NCBI RefSeq assembly: GCF_035989285.1
Contig: NZ_CP108513.1
Span: 8,866,001 to 8,930,000 of the forward strand
Direction: 5' to 3'
DNA: 64,000 nucleotides
From: Streptomyces sp. NBC_01235
GTDB taxonomy: Bacteria > Actinomycetota > Actinomycetes > Streptomycetales > Streptomycetaceae
Positions 15,299-24,092 of this stretch are shown one piece after another. The notes under the pieces were generated by a model that searched no databases, had not been told where the DNA came from, and was given only the letters and a program-made list of their open reading frames with translations. Position numbers and translations under genes: made by a program. Position 1 is the first letter of the stretch. Every line of letters begins with the position of its first letter.

Positions 15299-16237
15299 AT
15301 GATCGACTCACGGCAGTTGACCAAGAGGTACGGCGAGAAGACGGCCGTCGACGGGCTGGACTTCGTCGTGAAGCCGGGAACGGTGACCGGCTTCCTGGGG
15401 CCCAACGGCGCGGGCAAGTCCACGACCATGCGCATGATCGTCGGCCTGGACGCCCCGACGAGCGGCTCCGTCACCGTGAACGGCCACCACTATGCCTCGC
15501 ACCAGGCACCGCTCCAGGAGGTTGGCGCCCTCCTGGAGGCGAAGTCGATCCACCCGGGCCGCTCGGCGTACAACCACCTCAAGGCCCTTGCACTGACCCA
15601 CGGGATTCCGGGCAGCCGGGTCGACGAGGTCATCGGCCTCGCCGGACTGGGCAGCGTGGCGAAGAAGCGGGCCGGCGCCTTCTCCCTCGGCATGGGCCAG
15701 CGGCTGGGCATCGCGGCGGCGCTGCTGGGCGACCCGCAGACGGTGATGCTGGACGAGCCGGTCAACGGGCTGGACCCGGAGGGCGTGCTCTGGATCCGCA
15801 ACCTGCTCAAGGGGCTCGCCGACGAGGGCCGCACGGTGTTCGTGTCCTCGCACCTGATGAGCGAGATGGCCCTGGTGGCGGACCATCTGATCGTCGTGGG
15901 GCGCGGGCGGCTGCTGGCCGACACGACCGTGGCGGACCTGATCCGCGAGGCGGGCGGCGACACGGTGAAGGTCGCGACGCAGGACCCGGCGCGGCTGCGT
16001 GACGTCCTGGCCGGGCCGGGCGTCGACGTCACCGGCCGGATCGGCTCCGAGGAGCTGCAGGTGACCGGGCTGACCGCCCGCGAGATCGGGCTGAAGGCCG
16101 CGGAGCACGGGATCGCGCTGTTCGAGCTGAGCGCGCGGACGGTGTCGCTGGAGGAGGCGTTCATGGAGCTGACCAGGGATGCCGTGGAGTACCACGGTTC
16201 CACGACCGGGATCGAGACCCTCGGGAGGTCCGCATGA
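15299..16237 (+). CDS. ABC transporter ATP-binding protein (ABC-2 exporter)
   Basis: ATPase of 312 residues energising export with the adjacent permease. Walker A is GPNGAGKST (about residues 38-46), signature FSLGMGQRLGIA, Walker B TVMLDEPVNGLDPEG, H-loop VFVSSHLMSE. The C-terminal 90 residues are the usual regulatory extension of BcrA/DrrA-type ATPases. Its ATG follows GGGAG; the stop overlaps the permease ATG. Together with the kinase and regulator downstream it forms a self-regulated transport cassette, often linked to antimicrobial or lipid stress in Streptomyces; the substrate is not known. Confidence 0.93.
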   Translation: MIDSRQLTKRYGEKTAVDGLDFVVKPGTVTGFLGPNGAGKSTTMRMIVGLDAPTSGSVTVNGHHYASHQAPLQEVGALLEAKSIHPGRSAYNHLKALALTHGIPGSRVDEVIGLAGLGSVAKKRAGAFSLGMGQRLGIAAALLGDPQTVMLDEPVNGLDPEGVLWIRNLLKGLADEGRTVFVSSHLMSEMALVADHLIVVGRGRLLADTTVADLIREAGGDTVKVATQDPARLRDVLAGPGVDVTGRIGSEELQVTGLTAREIGLKAAEHGIALFELSARTVSLEEAFMELTRDAVEYHGSTTGIETLGRSA

Positions 16238-17073
16238 GCACGCTCACCGCAACCGCCGAGGAACCCCGGACCACCCCTGCCCGCCCTGCCTACCGGGTGA
16301 CCGGTCGGCGCGTGCTCTCCTCGGAGTGGGCCAAGCTGTGGTCCCTTCGCTCGACCTGGATCACCTTGGGTCTCGGCCTGCTGTTCCTGGTGGCCTTCGG
16401 CCTGATCTCCGCGAGCCGCTACAAGTCGGGGATCGGCTCCGACCGTCCGGACCGGGACTTCGCCGATGCGACGGCCGTGAGCCTGTCCCTCTTCGGTACG
16501 AACTTCGCCCAGCTGGCCCTGGGAGTGCTCGGTGTGCTGGTCACGGCGGGGGAGTACTCCACCGGCATGATCCGTTCCACGCTCGCGGCGGTGCCCCGCC
16601 GGCTGCCCGTGCTGTGGTCCAAGGCGGCCGTGTTCGGGCTGGTCGCACTGGTCGTGGGGACGATGGGCGGGTTCGTCGCCTTCCTGTTCGGCAGCGGAAT
16701 CGTCTCGGGTACGCCCGCGGCCATGAGCTTCTCGCATGCGGGTGTCCTGCGCAGTCTGCTGGGCGCAGGGCTCTACCTCGGCCTGGTCGGGGTGATCGGC
16801 ACTGCCCTCGGCGCGCTGCTGCGGTCGGTGGCCGGCGGGATCTCGGTGCTGGTGGCCACCCTGCTGCTGATCCCGGGACTGATCTCTCTGCTGCCGAGCT
16901 CCTGGCAGGACGACATCGCCCCCTACCTGCCGTCCAACGCGGGCCAGGCGATGTTCGCCCTGACACACGACTCCACGACCCTGTCGGCGGGCGCCGGGCT
17001 GCTGGTCTTCCTCTGCTGGACGGCGCTGGCACTGGGCGGCGCGGCCTACCGGCTCGCGCGAACCGACGCCTGA
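16234..17073 (+). CDS. ABC-2 type transporter permease
   Basis: Membrane subunit of 279 residues with six hydrophobic segments. The N-terminal cytoplasmic part includes VLSSEWAKLWSLRSTW, the standard start of ABC-2 permeases that contact the ATPase; GEYSTGMIRSTLAAVPRR is the conserved loop after the second helix. It is translationally coupled to the ATPase (ATGA) and followed 28 bp later by the sensor kinase. Confidence 0.92.
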   Translation: MSTLTATAEEPRTTPARPAYRVTGRRVLSSEWAKLWSLRSTWITLGLGLLFLVAFGLISASRYKSGIGSDRPDRDFADATAVSLSLFGTNFAQLALGVLGVLVTAGEYSTGMIRSTLAAVPRRLPVLWSKAAVFGLVALVVGTMGGFVAFLFGSGIVSGTPAAMSFSHAGVLRSLLGAGLYLGLVGVIGTALGALLRSVAGGISVLVATLLLIPGLISLLPSSWQDDIAPYLPSNAGQAMFALTHDSTTLSAGAGLLVFLCWTALALGGAAYRLARTDA

Positions 17074-17100
17074 CACGTGCACCATGGACAGGTGACGCCC

Positions 17101-18387
17101 GTGACCACCGATGACCTCAGCGGGATGGGACCGCTGGTCGCCCGACTGTCCCGGGGCGGCCAGCGGTTGCGGCAAGCCGACCGGACACACCCCTGGGTGC
17201 TGGACACCGCGGTCGTCGTCCTGGTCTTCCTGATGTTCTGCCTGCCTGACCTCTTCCGCGGCGGTGTGGACGACGGCGACGGCCCGCGCCGGTTTCGGCT
17301 CGCCTTCACCCAGCTACCCGTCGCGGGAATGCTGGCCTTCCAGTCCGGACTGGTTCTGCCCTTGCTATGGCGGCGACGCAAACCCCTCGTGGCGTTCGCC
17401 GTCATCGCGGCGGTATTCGTCCTGCAGTGGTCCCTGGGCGCTGCGCTGCGCGCGGACGTCGCCCTGTTCATCGCCCTGTACAGCCTAGCCCTGCACGGGT
17501 GGCTGCGGCAGTTGCCGTGGGCCTGTGCGGCCATGGCGGGCGCCATGGCGCTGGTCGCGGTGCGCGCATCCTCGGCCGTGTCCGTGTGGGATGCGCTGTT
17601 CTTCCTGCTGAGCACGGCGACGGCGGCGCTCGCGCTCGGTCTGGTGGTGCGCATCCGCCGGGCCCAGCTCGCCGGCCTGCGGGAGCGGGCGGCCCGGCTG
17701 GAGATAGAGCGCGATCAGCGCAGCAGGCTGGCCACGGCCACCGAACGCACCCGGGTCGCCCGTGAGATGCACGACATCGTCGGCCACAACCTGTCCGTCA
17801 TCATCACGCTCGCCGACGCCGGCGCCTACGCCACGGACATCGCTCCCGAACGGGGCAAGGAGGCCCTGCAGCTCATCGGCGACACCGGCCGGCAGGCCCT
17901 CGGCGAGCTGCGGCGCGTGCTCGGCGTGCTGCGCGAGACCGCAGAAGGCCCGCCCGGCGGTCCCGAGCTCAGCCCGCAACCCGGCTTCGCGGACATCGAA
18001 GCGCTGTGCGCCAAGGTGCGCGCCGCTGGACTGGAGGTCGTCTACCGGACCTCCGGCGATGCGGACGCCCTGGACAGCGGCGTACAGCTGACGGCGTATC
18101 GCATCGTTCAGGAAGCCCTCACCAACACCCTGAAGCACACCGATACCGATACCGATACCAAGGTGCACCTGGCGATTCTCGTCGCGGACAGCCGGGTGAA
18201 CATCCAGGTCCAGGACACCGGCCCGGCCTCACCGTCCGGACCGCCGAACGAGGAAGGACACGGCCTGGTGGGCATGCGGGAGAGAGCGGCTTTGTACGGC
18301 GGCACCGTCAGCGCGGGACCGACGGCCGGCGGAGGATGGAGCGTCGAGGCCGTCCTGGACCTCACGCCCCAGGGCGGTGACCGGTGA
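17101..18387 (+). CDS. NarL-type sensor histidine kinase
   Basis: Sensor kinase of 428 residues. Four to five membrane helices fill the first 180 residues, then the HisKA_3 dimerisation box RVAREMHDIVGHNLSVII with the phosphorylated His, and an HATPase domain with YRIVQEALTNTLKH (N box) and EEGHGLVGMRERAALYGG (G box). Start chosen at GTG 17101 with a weak GGACAGG upstream; GTGs at 17077 and 17092 are alternatives. A short ACCGAT triple repeat encodes DTDTDTD just after the N box, an unusual acidic insertion. Its stop overlaps the regulator start. Confidence 0.9.
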   Translation: MTTDDLSGMGPLVARLSRGGQRLRQADRTHPWVLDTAVVVLVFLMFCLPDLFRGGVDDGDGPRRFRLAFTQLPVAGMLAFQSGLVLPLLWRRRKPLVAFAVIAAVFVLQWSLGAALRADVALFIALYSLALHGWLRQLPWACAAMAGAMALVAVRASSAVSVWDALFFLLSTATAALALGLVVRIRRAQLAGLRERAARLEIERDQRSRLATATERTRVAREMHDIVGHNLSVIITLADAGAYATDIAPERGKEALQLIGDTGRQALGELRRVLGVLRETAEGPPGGPELSPQPGFADIEALCAKVRAAGLEVVYRTSGDADALDSGVQLTAYRIVQEALTNTLKHTDTDTDTKVHLAILVADSRVNIQVQDTGPASPSGPPNEEGHGLVGMRERAALYGGTVSAGPTAGGGWSVEAVLDLTPQGGDR

Positions 18388-19052
18388 CCACCGTGCTCAT
18401 CGTGGACGATCAGCCGCTGCAGCGCTACGGCTTCCACCTGCTCCTGGACTCCGTCCCCGAGACCGACGTCGTCGGTGAGGCCGCCCACGGCGCCGAGGCC
18501 GTCCGCAAGACCGCCGACCTGCGCCCGGACGTCGTCCTGATGGACGTCCGGATGCCCGGCTTGGACGGCATCGAGGCCACCCGCCGCATCGTCGCCGCCG
18601 GCGGACGTTCGCGCGTCCTCGTGCTCACCACCTTCGACCTCGACGAGTACGTCCACGCCGCTATCCGCGCCGGTGCCAGCGGCTTCCTCCTCAAGGACGC
18701 CCGCCCCGAAGAGCTCCTCGCCGGCATCCGAGCCGTCGCCGTCGGCGACGCCGTCATCGCGCCCGCCCTCACCCGCCGCCTTCTGGATGAATTCGCCCGC
18801 TACGTCCCCGCGCACCACGGAGACTCCGCCGAGGACCCGGGACTCGGCTCCCTCACCGACCGCGAGCGGGAGATCCTCGTCGCCGTGGGCAAGGGGTGGA
18901 CCAACGGCGAGATCGCCACCCGTTTCGTCTTGTCAGAGTCCACTGTCAAGACCCACGTGGGGCGCGTCCTTGCCAAGATCGGTGCCCGCGACCGCATCCA
19001 GGCCGTGATCTTCGCCTACGACCACGGCCTCGCCCGGCCCAGCGCGGACTGA
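18384..19052 (+). CDS. NarL/LuxR family response regulator
   Basis: Response regulator of 222 residues. Receiver with IVDDQPLQRYG, phosphoacceptor in VVLMDVRMPGLDG, and Lys in ASGFLLKDA; C-terminal LuxR helix-turn-helix with LTDREREILVAVGKGWTN and SESTVKTHVGRVLAKI. GTG start overlaps the kinase stop. Likely activates its own ABC exporter operon through the palindrome at 15164-15187. Confidence 0.93.
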   Translation: MTTVLIVDDQPLQRYGFHLLLDSVPETDVVGEAAHGAEAVRKTADLRPDVVLMDVRMPGLDGIEATRRIVAAGGRSRVLVLTTFDLDEYVHAAIRAGASGFLLKDARPEELLAGIRAVAVGDAVIAPALTRRLLDEFARYVPAHHGDSAEDPGLGSLTDREREILVAVGKGWTNGEIATRFVLSESTVKTHVGRVLAKIGARDRIQAVIFAYDHGLARPSAD

Positions 19053-19086
19053 ACCGAGGGCGGCCGGGCAGTCCGGCGGCGCCCGT

Positions 19087-19290
19087 CAGAGTTCCAGGCG
19101 GTAGCCGTGGCCGCGCAGGGTGGTGATGCGGGGCAGGCTGCCGGGCTGGACCGAGGTGCGGGCGGCCTGCGCGAGGCGGCGGCGCAGGCCCGCCATGGTG
19201 ACGTCCAGGGTCTTGGTGGAGCCGAACCAGTTCTCGTCCCAGACCTTGGCCATCAGCGTGGGCCGGCCGGAGCTGCGGATGCCGTTCAGC
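19087..19290 (-). pseudogene. C-terminal fragment of an OmpR family response regulator
   Basis: Read on the minus strand, this stretch encodes MAKVWDENWFGSTKTLDVTM, then AGLRRRLAQAA and TTLRGHGYRLEL before a TGA. This is the winged-helix end of an OmpR-type regulator. The receiver domain and the start are missing; upstream sequence belongs to a different gene in another frame. Note its position beside a second COG4705 gene. Confidence 0.75.
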
Positions 19291-19407
19291 GCGGCGGCCC
19301 AGTACGGCGACTACGGCCGCGCCCGCGGTCAGGGCCAGGTAGCCGCTGGGCACCGACAGGCTCGCGGGCGGCGGATCGAAGACGCCCGTCAGGACCTTCA
19401 CCAGCAT
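19290..19407 (-). pseudogene. C-terminal fragment of a FtsX-like ABC permease
   Basis: The minus-strand frame MLVKVLTGVFDPPPASLSVP followed by SGYLALTAGAAVVAVLGRR matches the last loop and last helix of FtsX-like permeases. It is fused out of frame to the regulator fragment at 19087-19290. Sequence 19410-19525 upstream is coding-like (PTESNPPEDIPDNQVV) but unrecognised. Confidence 0.55.
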
Positions 19408-19528
19408 CTCGGACCACCTGGTTGTCGGGGATGTCCTCGGGCGGGTTCGACTCGGTGGGCGCCGGGGTCGCCCGCACCGGCGTGGTCGAACCGGGAGGCC
19501 GGCCCGGCGGGCGGCGGCTGAGCATCCT

Positions 19529-19913
19529 TCAGGAGCCTGCCGTGGGAGCGGGGCCGCGCCGGAGGCGGGTGACGATGCGGCTCGCGGCGGTCTTCTTGAG
19601 CAGGCCGTAGGCGAGGACCGGCAGCAGCAGGTGGGGTTTGTCGGGCAGGGACGCGGTGATCAGGACCGCGCTGGCGCTGCTGTTGTTCATGCCACAGGCG
19701 AGAGTCAGCGACGAGGCGGTGCCCGCCTCCAGCCGCAGGACGCGGGCGGCTGCCCGGCCGAGGGCGAAGGAGAGCAGGCAGACCAGGGCGGCCACCGCCA
19801 GGGCGGCGGCGAACAGCAGAGGGCGGGGCCGGGCCAGGACGGAGCGAGGCGTAGGACATGACGACGACGCGGCCGAGCCGGTGCCGCAGCCAGGACGCGG
19901 CGCGGGTGTGCAT
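19529..19913 (-). pseudogene. Truncated, frameshifted bile acid:sodium symporter family protein
   Basis: The C-terminal third of a BASS-type transporter is recognisable: ARPRPLLFAAALAVAALV, LACGMNNSSASAVLITASLP and VLAYGLLKKTAASR. A second frame just upstream carries HRLGRVVVMSYAS, which should join directly before ARPRPLL, so a frameshift lies near 19850. The N-terminal two thirds of the family are absent. Confidence 0.65.
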
Positions 19914-19965
19914 GGGCCCATCGTGATCAGACCGGATGGGGCGGGCGGGGAAAGCCGCGCGGCAG

Positions 19966-19981
19966 TCAGGATGCGTTCAGG
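19966..19981 (+). promoter_or_regulatory. TCAGG direct repeat before COG4705 paralogue 2
   Basis: TCAGG occurs at 19966-19970 and 19977-19981, an 11-bp period, only 25 bp before the ATG at 20006. Same element as at 4969 and 20862. The proximity suggests a very short or absent leader, since no ribosome site is visible. Confidence 0.6.
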
Positions 19982-20005
19982 TATTCGCTGGCAGCGTCCT
20001 GCCCC

Positions 20006-20845
20006 ATGACCTACGAACTCTCCGAGACTCCCGAGGCCGAACCGGGCACGAATGCCTCTGCTCGCCCCTCCCACCGTCTGCGCTGGAACAAGGTTCCCGA
20101 GGTCACCGCCTATTTCTGGATCATCAAGGTGCTGTGCACGACGGTCGGCGAGACCGCGGCCGACCTGCTCAACGAGAAGGCCGGCCTGGGCCTGACCGGC
20201 GTGTCGGTCCTGATGAGCGCGCTGCTCGCGGTGGTCCTGGTCGTGCAGTTCCGTACGACCGCCTACCGCGCGGGCGTGTACTGGCTCGCCGTCGCCCTCA
20301 TCAGCGTCGTCGGCACGCTGATCAGCGACAACCTCACCGACAACATGGGCGTGCCGCTGGAGACGACCACCGCGGTGTTCGTCGCCCTTCTCGCCGTCGT
20401 GTTCGTCGTCTGGTACCGGCGTGAGCGCACCCTCTCCATCCACAGCATCGACACCACCAGCCGTGAGGCGTACTACTGGCTGGCCGTACTGTTCACCTTC
20501 GCCCTCGGAACGGCGGGCGGCGATCTGGTTTCCGAGCGCATGGACCTGGGCTACTGGCTGGCGGCGGTCCTGTTCGCGCTGGCCATCGCCGCCGTGGCGG
20601 TCGCGCACTTCGCGCTGGGCCTGGACGCGGTGTGGGGCTTCTGGATCGCCTACATCCTCACCCGCCCGCTCGGCGCCTCGATCGGCGACTACCTCTCCCA
20701 GCCGACCGGCGACGGCGGCCTCGGGTTCGGCACCGTCATCACCAGCGGCCTCTTCCTGGCGGTCATCCTCGGCCTGGTGGTGTACCTGATGGTGACCCGC
20801 AAGGACGTCGCGGACCCTGCGCGCGTGACGCGGCAGGCGGCCTGA
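20006..20845 (+). CDS. COG4705 family membrane protein, paralogue 2
   Basis: Membrane protein of 279 residues, second paralogue. It shares WNKVPEVTAYFWIIKVLCTT, then VGETAADLL, the loop RRERTLSIHSIDTTSREAYY, the repeat FALGTAGGDLVSE, and ILTRPLGASIGDYLSQP with the copy at 5069. Seven or eight membrane helices. Conserved acidic residues (E/D in GETxxD, GGDL, IGD) within or next to helices could bind ions or protons; this is an inference. The next paralogue follows 156 bp downstream in the same orientation with its own TCAGG repeats. Confidence 0.87.
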   Translation: MTYELSETPEAEPGTNASARPSHRLRWNKVPEVTAYFWIIKVLCTTVGETAADLLNEKAGLGLTGVSVLMSALLAVVLVVQFRTTAYRAGVYWLAVALISVVGTLISDNLTDNMGVPLETTTAVFVALLAVVFVVWYRRERTLSIHSIDTTSREAYYWLAVLFTFALGTAGGDLVSERMDLGYWLAAVLFALAIAAVAVAHFALGLDAVWGFWIAYILTRPLGASIGDYLSQPTGDGGLGFGTVITSGLFLAVILGLVVYLMVTRKDVADPARVTRQAA

Positions 20846-20861
20846 ACGGTTCGGAACGCGT

Positions 20862-20877
20862 TCAGGAAGCGTTCAGG
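20862..20877 (+). promoter_or_regulatory. TCAGG direct repeat before COG4705 paralogue 3
   Basis: GCGTTCAGGAA is followed directly by GCGTTCAGGCG, giving TCAGG at 20862-20866 and 20873-20877 (11-bp period), about 125 bp before the ATG at 21002. The separate site suggests that paralogue 3 has its own promoter. Confidence 0.6.
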
Positions 20878-21001
20878 CGATCACCGACAAGGTCGGACAC
20901 CACGGCCGGCCTCCGCGGTCGGCCCGTGTGTCGCAAGGCGCCCGTCGCTGCGGAGACGGGTGCCCTTTCACACCCCCCCCCACGAACAGGAGTGTCCGAC
21001 C

Positions 21002-21931
21002 ATGGAGAATCCCGAAGTCCTCACCGACTTAGACGTCGCCGCCCGGCAGCAGCGGGTCGCGACCACGGCCAGGTCGGTCATGAAGAAACTGCCCGAGGTC
21101 ACCCTCGCCTTCTGGATCATGAAAGTCGCGGCGACGACCCTGGGCGAGACGGCCGGCGACCTCTTCGCCCAGACTCTGAAGCTCGGCTATTTCCTCACCA
21201 CGATCGCCCTGTTCCTGCTCTTCGTGGTGACCCTGGCCGTTCAGTTGCGCTCCCGCCGCTACAACCCGTTCTTCTACTGGACGGTCATCCTGTCGACCAG
21301 CATGGCCGGCACCACGATGTCCGACTTCATGAATCGCGACGCCAGCACCAAGTACCTCTCGAGCGGCGCCACTTCGCTGGGCTGGGGACCGCAGGGCCTC
21401 GGCCTCGGATACCCGACGGGCGCGGCGATCCTGATCTCGATCCTGGTCGTCATCTTCGCCGTCTGGAAGCTGACCGGAATGACCTTCGTCATCCGTGACA
21501 TCGTCAGCTTCCGCGGGGAGGCGCTGTTCTGGTCGGCGATCCTCGTCTCCAACACCCTCGGCACCTCGATGGGCGACTTCCTGTCCGACAGTTCGGGCCT
21601 CGGCTACGCCGGCGGGGCGGCGCTGGTGACCGGTGTCCTGCTGGTGCTGGTGGCCCTGATGAGGGTGTCCGTCGTGCCGAACGTGCTGCTGTTCTGGATC
21701 GCCTTCGTGCTGACCCGCCCGCTCGGCGCGACAGCCGGCGACTTCCTGACCAAGCCGGTCGCGAAGGGCGGTCTCGACCTCGGTACGGCGGGTTCCTCCG
21801 CCGTGCTGTTGGCCGTACTGGTCGGTCTGACGGGTTACGCCCACGCTCAGGAGCGCCGCAGCCTCGCCCGGTCCGCGGCCCTGCCTCCGGAGACGGGCGA
21901 CTACGACCGGGCCACCGAGCGGGCCGACTGA
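21002..21931 (+). CDS. COG4705 family membrane protein, paralogue 3
   Basis: Third and longest paralogue, 309 residues. KLPEVTLAFWIMKVAATTLG with ETAGDLFAQ, LVSNTLGTSMGDFLSDSSG and VLTRPLGATAGDFLTKPV are the family repeats; a longer loop (FMNRDASTKYLSSGATSLGW) sits between helices three and four. The ATG at 21002 has ACAGGAG before it; upstream ATG 20960 lacks one. The hydrophilic C-terminal tail of 25 residues is specific to this copy. Sequence divergence from paralogues 1 and 2 indicates an older duplication. Confidence 0.88.
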   Translation: MENPEVLTDLDVAARQQRVATTARSVMKKLPEVTLAFWIMKVAATTLGETAGDLFAQTLKLGYFLTTIALFLLFVVTLAVQLRSRRYNPFFYWTVILSTSMAGTTMSDFMNRDASTKYLSSGATSLGWGPQGLGLGYPTGAAILISILVVIFAVWKLTGMTFVIRDIVSFRGEALFWSAILVSNTLGTSMGDFLSDSSGLGYAGGAALVTGVLLVLVALMRVSVVPNVLLFWIAFVLTRPLGATAGDFLTKPVAKGGLDLGTAGSSAVLLAVLVGLTGYAHAQERRSLARSAALPPETGDYDRATERAD

Positions 21932-22123
21932 GCGCGAACGGCGCCACGCTCGTCCGGCGGGCGCGGCAGAGTTCCTGCGCCCACCTCAGCACCTGACCGC
22001 TGCAACGTGGTGAGAGAGGATGCGCCTGCCGGATTCGCCCAGCGAGGATGAGAGCGCCACCAGGAGGTGGGCCGATGTTCCATGTCCGGCCTGCCGGGCA
22101 CGCGACACCCTGGGGAGGAGGTC

Positions 22124-22663
22124 GTGAAGTCCGCCGGCACCACGTCTGCCCCGCCCGAACCGTCGGACGGACATGCCCGGGGGCTCTCTGCGTGGCGGTT
22201 CGTGTTGGTGTTCGGGGGCGTCAGTCTGCTGATGGACTTCGTGTACGAGGGCGCTCGCTCCGTCACCGGCCCCCTGCTCGCCCACCTGGGAGCCTCCGCG
22301 GCCGTGGTCGGCGTGGTCCTGGTCGTCCTGCCGCTGCTGTCCGCCGCGGTTCCGGCCCTGGCCTTCACCGACACGGTGGGGGTCGTCGTGGCGGGTGCAC
22401 TGGTGTGGGGCGCCGCCGTCGGCGTTCAGGAGTCCACGCGGCGCGCCACCGTCGCCGACCTCGTACCCGTGGGCCGCCGGGCCACCGCGTACGGCGTCTT
22501 CGCCGGGATCATGGGTGCGGCCGCGTTGGTCGGCGGCGCCCTGGCCGGGGTCCTGTACGACATCTCCGTCCCGCTTCTGATCGTCGTCGTCGCCGGCATC
22601 CAGACCGCCGCACTCGGTCTGCTGTGGGTCACCCGGGCCGTGCGGTCCACACCCGTCCGCTGA
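22124..22663 (+). pseudogene. MFS transporter with a large in-frame internal deletion
   Basis: The 179-residue product starts like a full MFS transporter (LSAWRFVLVFGGVSLLMDFV, then YEGARSVTGPLLAHLGASAA) and ends like one ([30 protein letters not shown]), but normal members have about 400 residues. AHLGASAAVVGVV runs directly into VLPLLSAAVPALAF, joining helix 2 to roughly helix 8. The GTG at 22124 has a strong GGGGAGGAG upstream, so it may still be translated. Transport is unlikely with about half the helices missing. Confidence 0.7.
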
Positions 22664-23013
22664 GGGCCGAACGTGCGGGCGTACACGGGCGATCCCGTTG
22701 CGCTGGGCGCCGGTGGGGCGGGTTCTGGAAGCCGTCGATGCGCCCCGATCTGCATGGCGCCACGCGATGTGGTCGCCCACCAGCCCGTAGCGGTGGTGGC
22801 GCGTCGGCCGTTGGTGGGGTTGGTCGGTGTGCCCAGGACTCCTGTTGCCAACTGGGTCGGTGGGTACGGCGTTCGGCCCGACGCCGTGAGCCGTTCGGCC
22901 GCCTCATCCCCCTCGCCCCCGACAGGCCGGCGGGGCTGCTCGCGAGCGCTGCCAGCACGGCCTTCGCGTCTTCGGCGGCGGCTTCCCCCACTCGCAGCTC
23001 CGCCACCCTGTGG
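22664..23013. other. No gene recognised
   Basis: Frames here are open on the minus strand but lack recognisable motifs, and coding bias is weak. A run such as [20 protein letters not shown] on the minus strand is suggestive of a decayed reading frame beyond the phosphoketolase end. I cannot name it. Confidence 0.4.
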
Positions 23014-23517
23014 TCACTGACTCCGGGTCCATTCGGCCACCTCGGGCAGGTCAGTCCCATGGGCGCGGATCCAGCCGTGAGGCGGCAACGGACGTCGACC
23101 ATCCGCTGCCACAGCGCAGCCGCGTGGGGCCGCGAGACCGGGCACCCTGTCGATGACGTCCATGACCAGCCGGTACCGGTCGAGTCGTTGCGGACGACCG
23201 TGTCGAACGGGGTCGTGGTGGTGCCCTCCTCCTTGTAGCCGCGCACGCGCAGGTGTGGGTGGTTGGCGCGGCGGTAGGCGAGCCGGGGGATCAGCCACGG
23301 ATAGCCGTGGTACGTCGAAGACGACGGGCTTGTCGGGGTTCAACAGCGCGTCGTCTTCGCCATCGGGCATGCCGTGCGGGTGTCCCTCCGCGGGCAGCAG
23401 TCGGGCGATGTCGACGACGTTGACCACTCGTACCGCGAGTTCGGGCAAGTGGCGGCGGAGCAGCGAGGCCCCGGCCAGTACTTCGAGGGTGGGTACGTCG
23501 CCCGAGCAGGCAAGCAC
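23014..23517 (-). pseudogene. Phosphoketolase C-terminal fragment with several frameshifts
   Basis: Minus-strand pieces of the phosphoketolase C-terminal domain follow each other in alternating frames: CSGDVPTLEVLAGASLLRRH, PELAVRVVNVVDIARL and [20 protein letters not shown], then (other frame) [20 protein letters not shown], then [18 protein letters not shown], then [15 protein letters not shown] before the stop. At least three frame changes and loss of the N-terminal about 600 residues, including the thiamine diphosphate domains, show it is dead. The breakpoint near 23517 abuts the 3' end of the next minus-strand gene. Confidence 0.8.
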
Positions 23518-23531
23518 ACCTCAGTCTCTGA

Positions 23532-24050
23532 TCAGGAGAGACCGGACGCTCTCAGAACCGCTCGGGTGGTCTCGTCGTCGATCCGGTGGCCGAGCCGGTC
23601 CAAGATGTCCGCGCCCTGGCGAAGCGTGCCGCGTTCGACGGAGCGGTGGACGCCGGTGTCGAGCTCGTGCCAGATCAACGGATTGGCGGCGAGGACGCGG
23701 GGGTCGAGTTCCAGGCGACCGCCGTGGGTGTCGCACAGGACCAGGTGCACGCAGACGGTGCCGTACTGCCGTACGGCCACCAGCGCGTCGGTACGCACGA
23801 CGTGCCTGCGCCAGGGGGTGCGTACCGCCAGCCAGCCGGGGCCCGCGGTCACCCGGGGCGGGAGCAGGACGGCGAGGACGGTGGCGGACAAGGTCAGCCA
23901 CAGCAGGGCTCGGGGGAGCGTCAGGGTGCCGGCGTCCCAGTCCAAGAGCAGGGAGAGGGCCCAGAACACCAGGGCGCAGGTCGCCGCCAGTCGGGCGCTG
24001 CCGCGCCAGTGGCGGTCGCCGGCCGGTGCCCACCGGTCCATCCGTGTCAT
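23532..24050 (-). CDS. Small membrane protein of unknown function
   Basis: Protein of 172 residues. Two hydrophobic helices (ARLAATCALVFWALSLLLDW and ALLWLTLSATVLAVLL) precede a soluble part GWLAVRTPWRRHVVRTDALV, which looks like the start of a bacterial PH-like domain, and an ending with HELDTGVHRSVERGTLRQGA. The family is not one I can name. The upstream region carries two pairs of TCAGG-type repeats, the same element found before the COG4705 genes, so it likely belongs to their regulon. Confidence 0.7.
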   Translation of the reverse strand: MTRMDRWAPAGDRHWRGSARLAATCALVFWALSLLLDWDAGTLTLPRALLWLTLSATVLAVLLPPRVTAGPGWLAVRTPWRRHVVRTDALVAVRQYGTVCVHLVLCDTHGGRLELDPRVLAANPLIWHELDTGVHRSVERGTLRQGADILDRLGHRIDDETTRAVLRASGLS

Positions 24051-24092
24051 GACGCTGACGCTAGGCGGCTGTGCGGGCCCTGGCGGCTGTCG

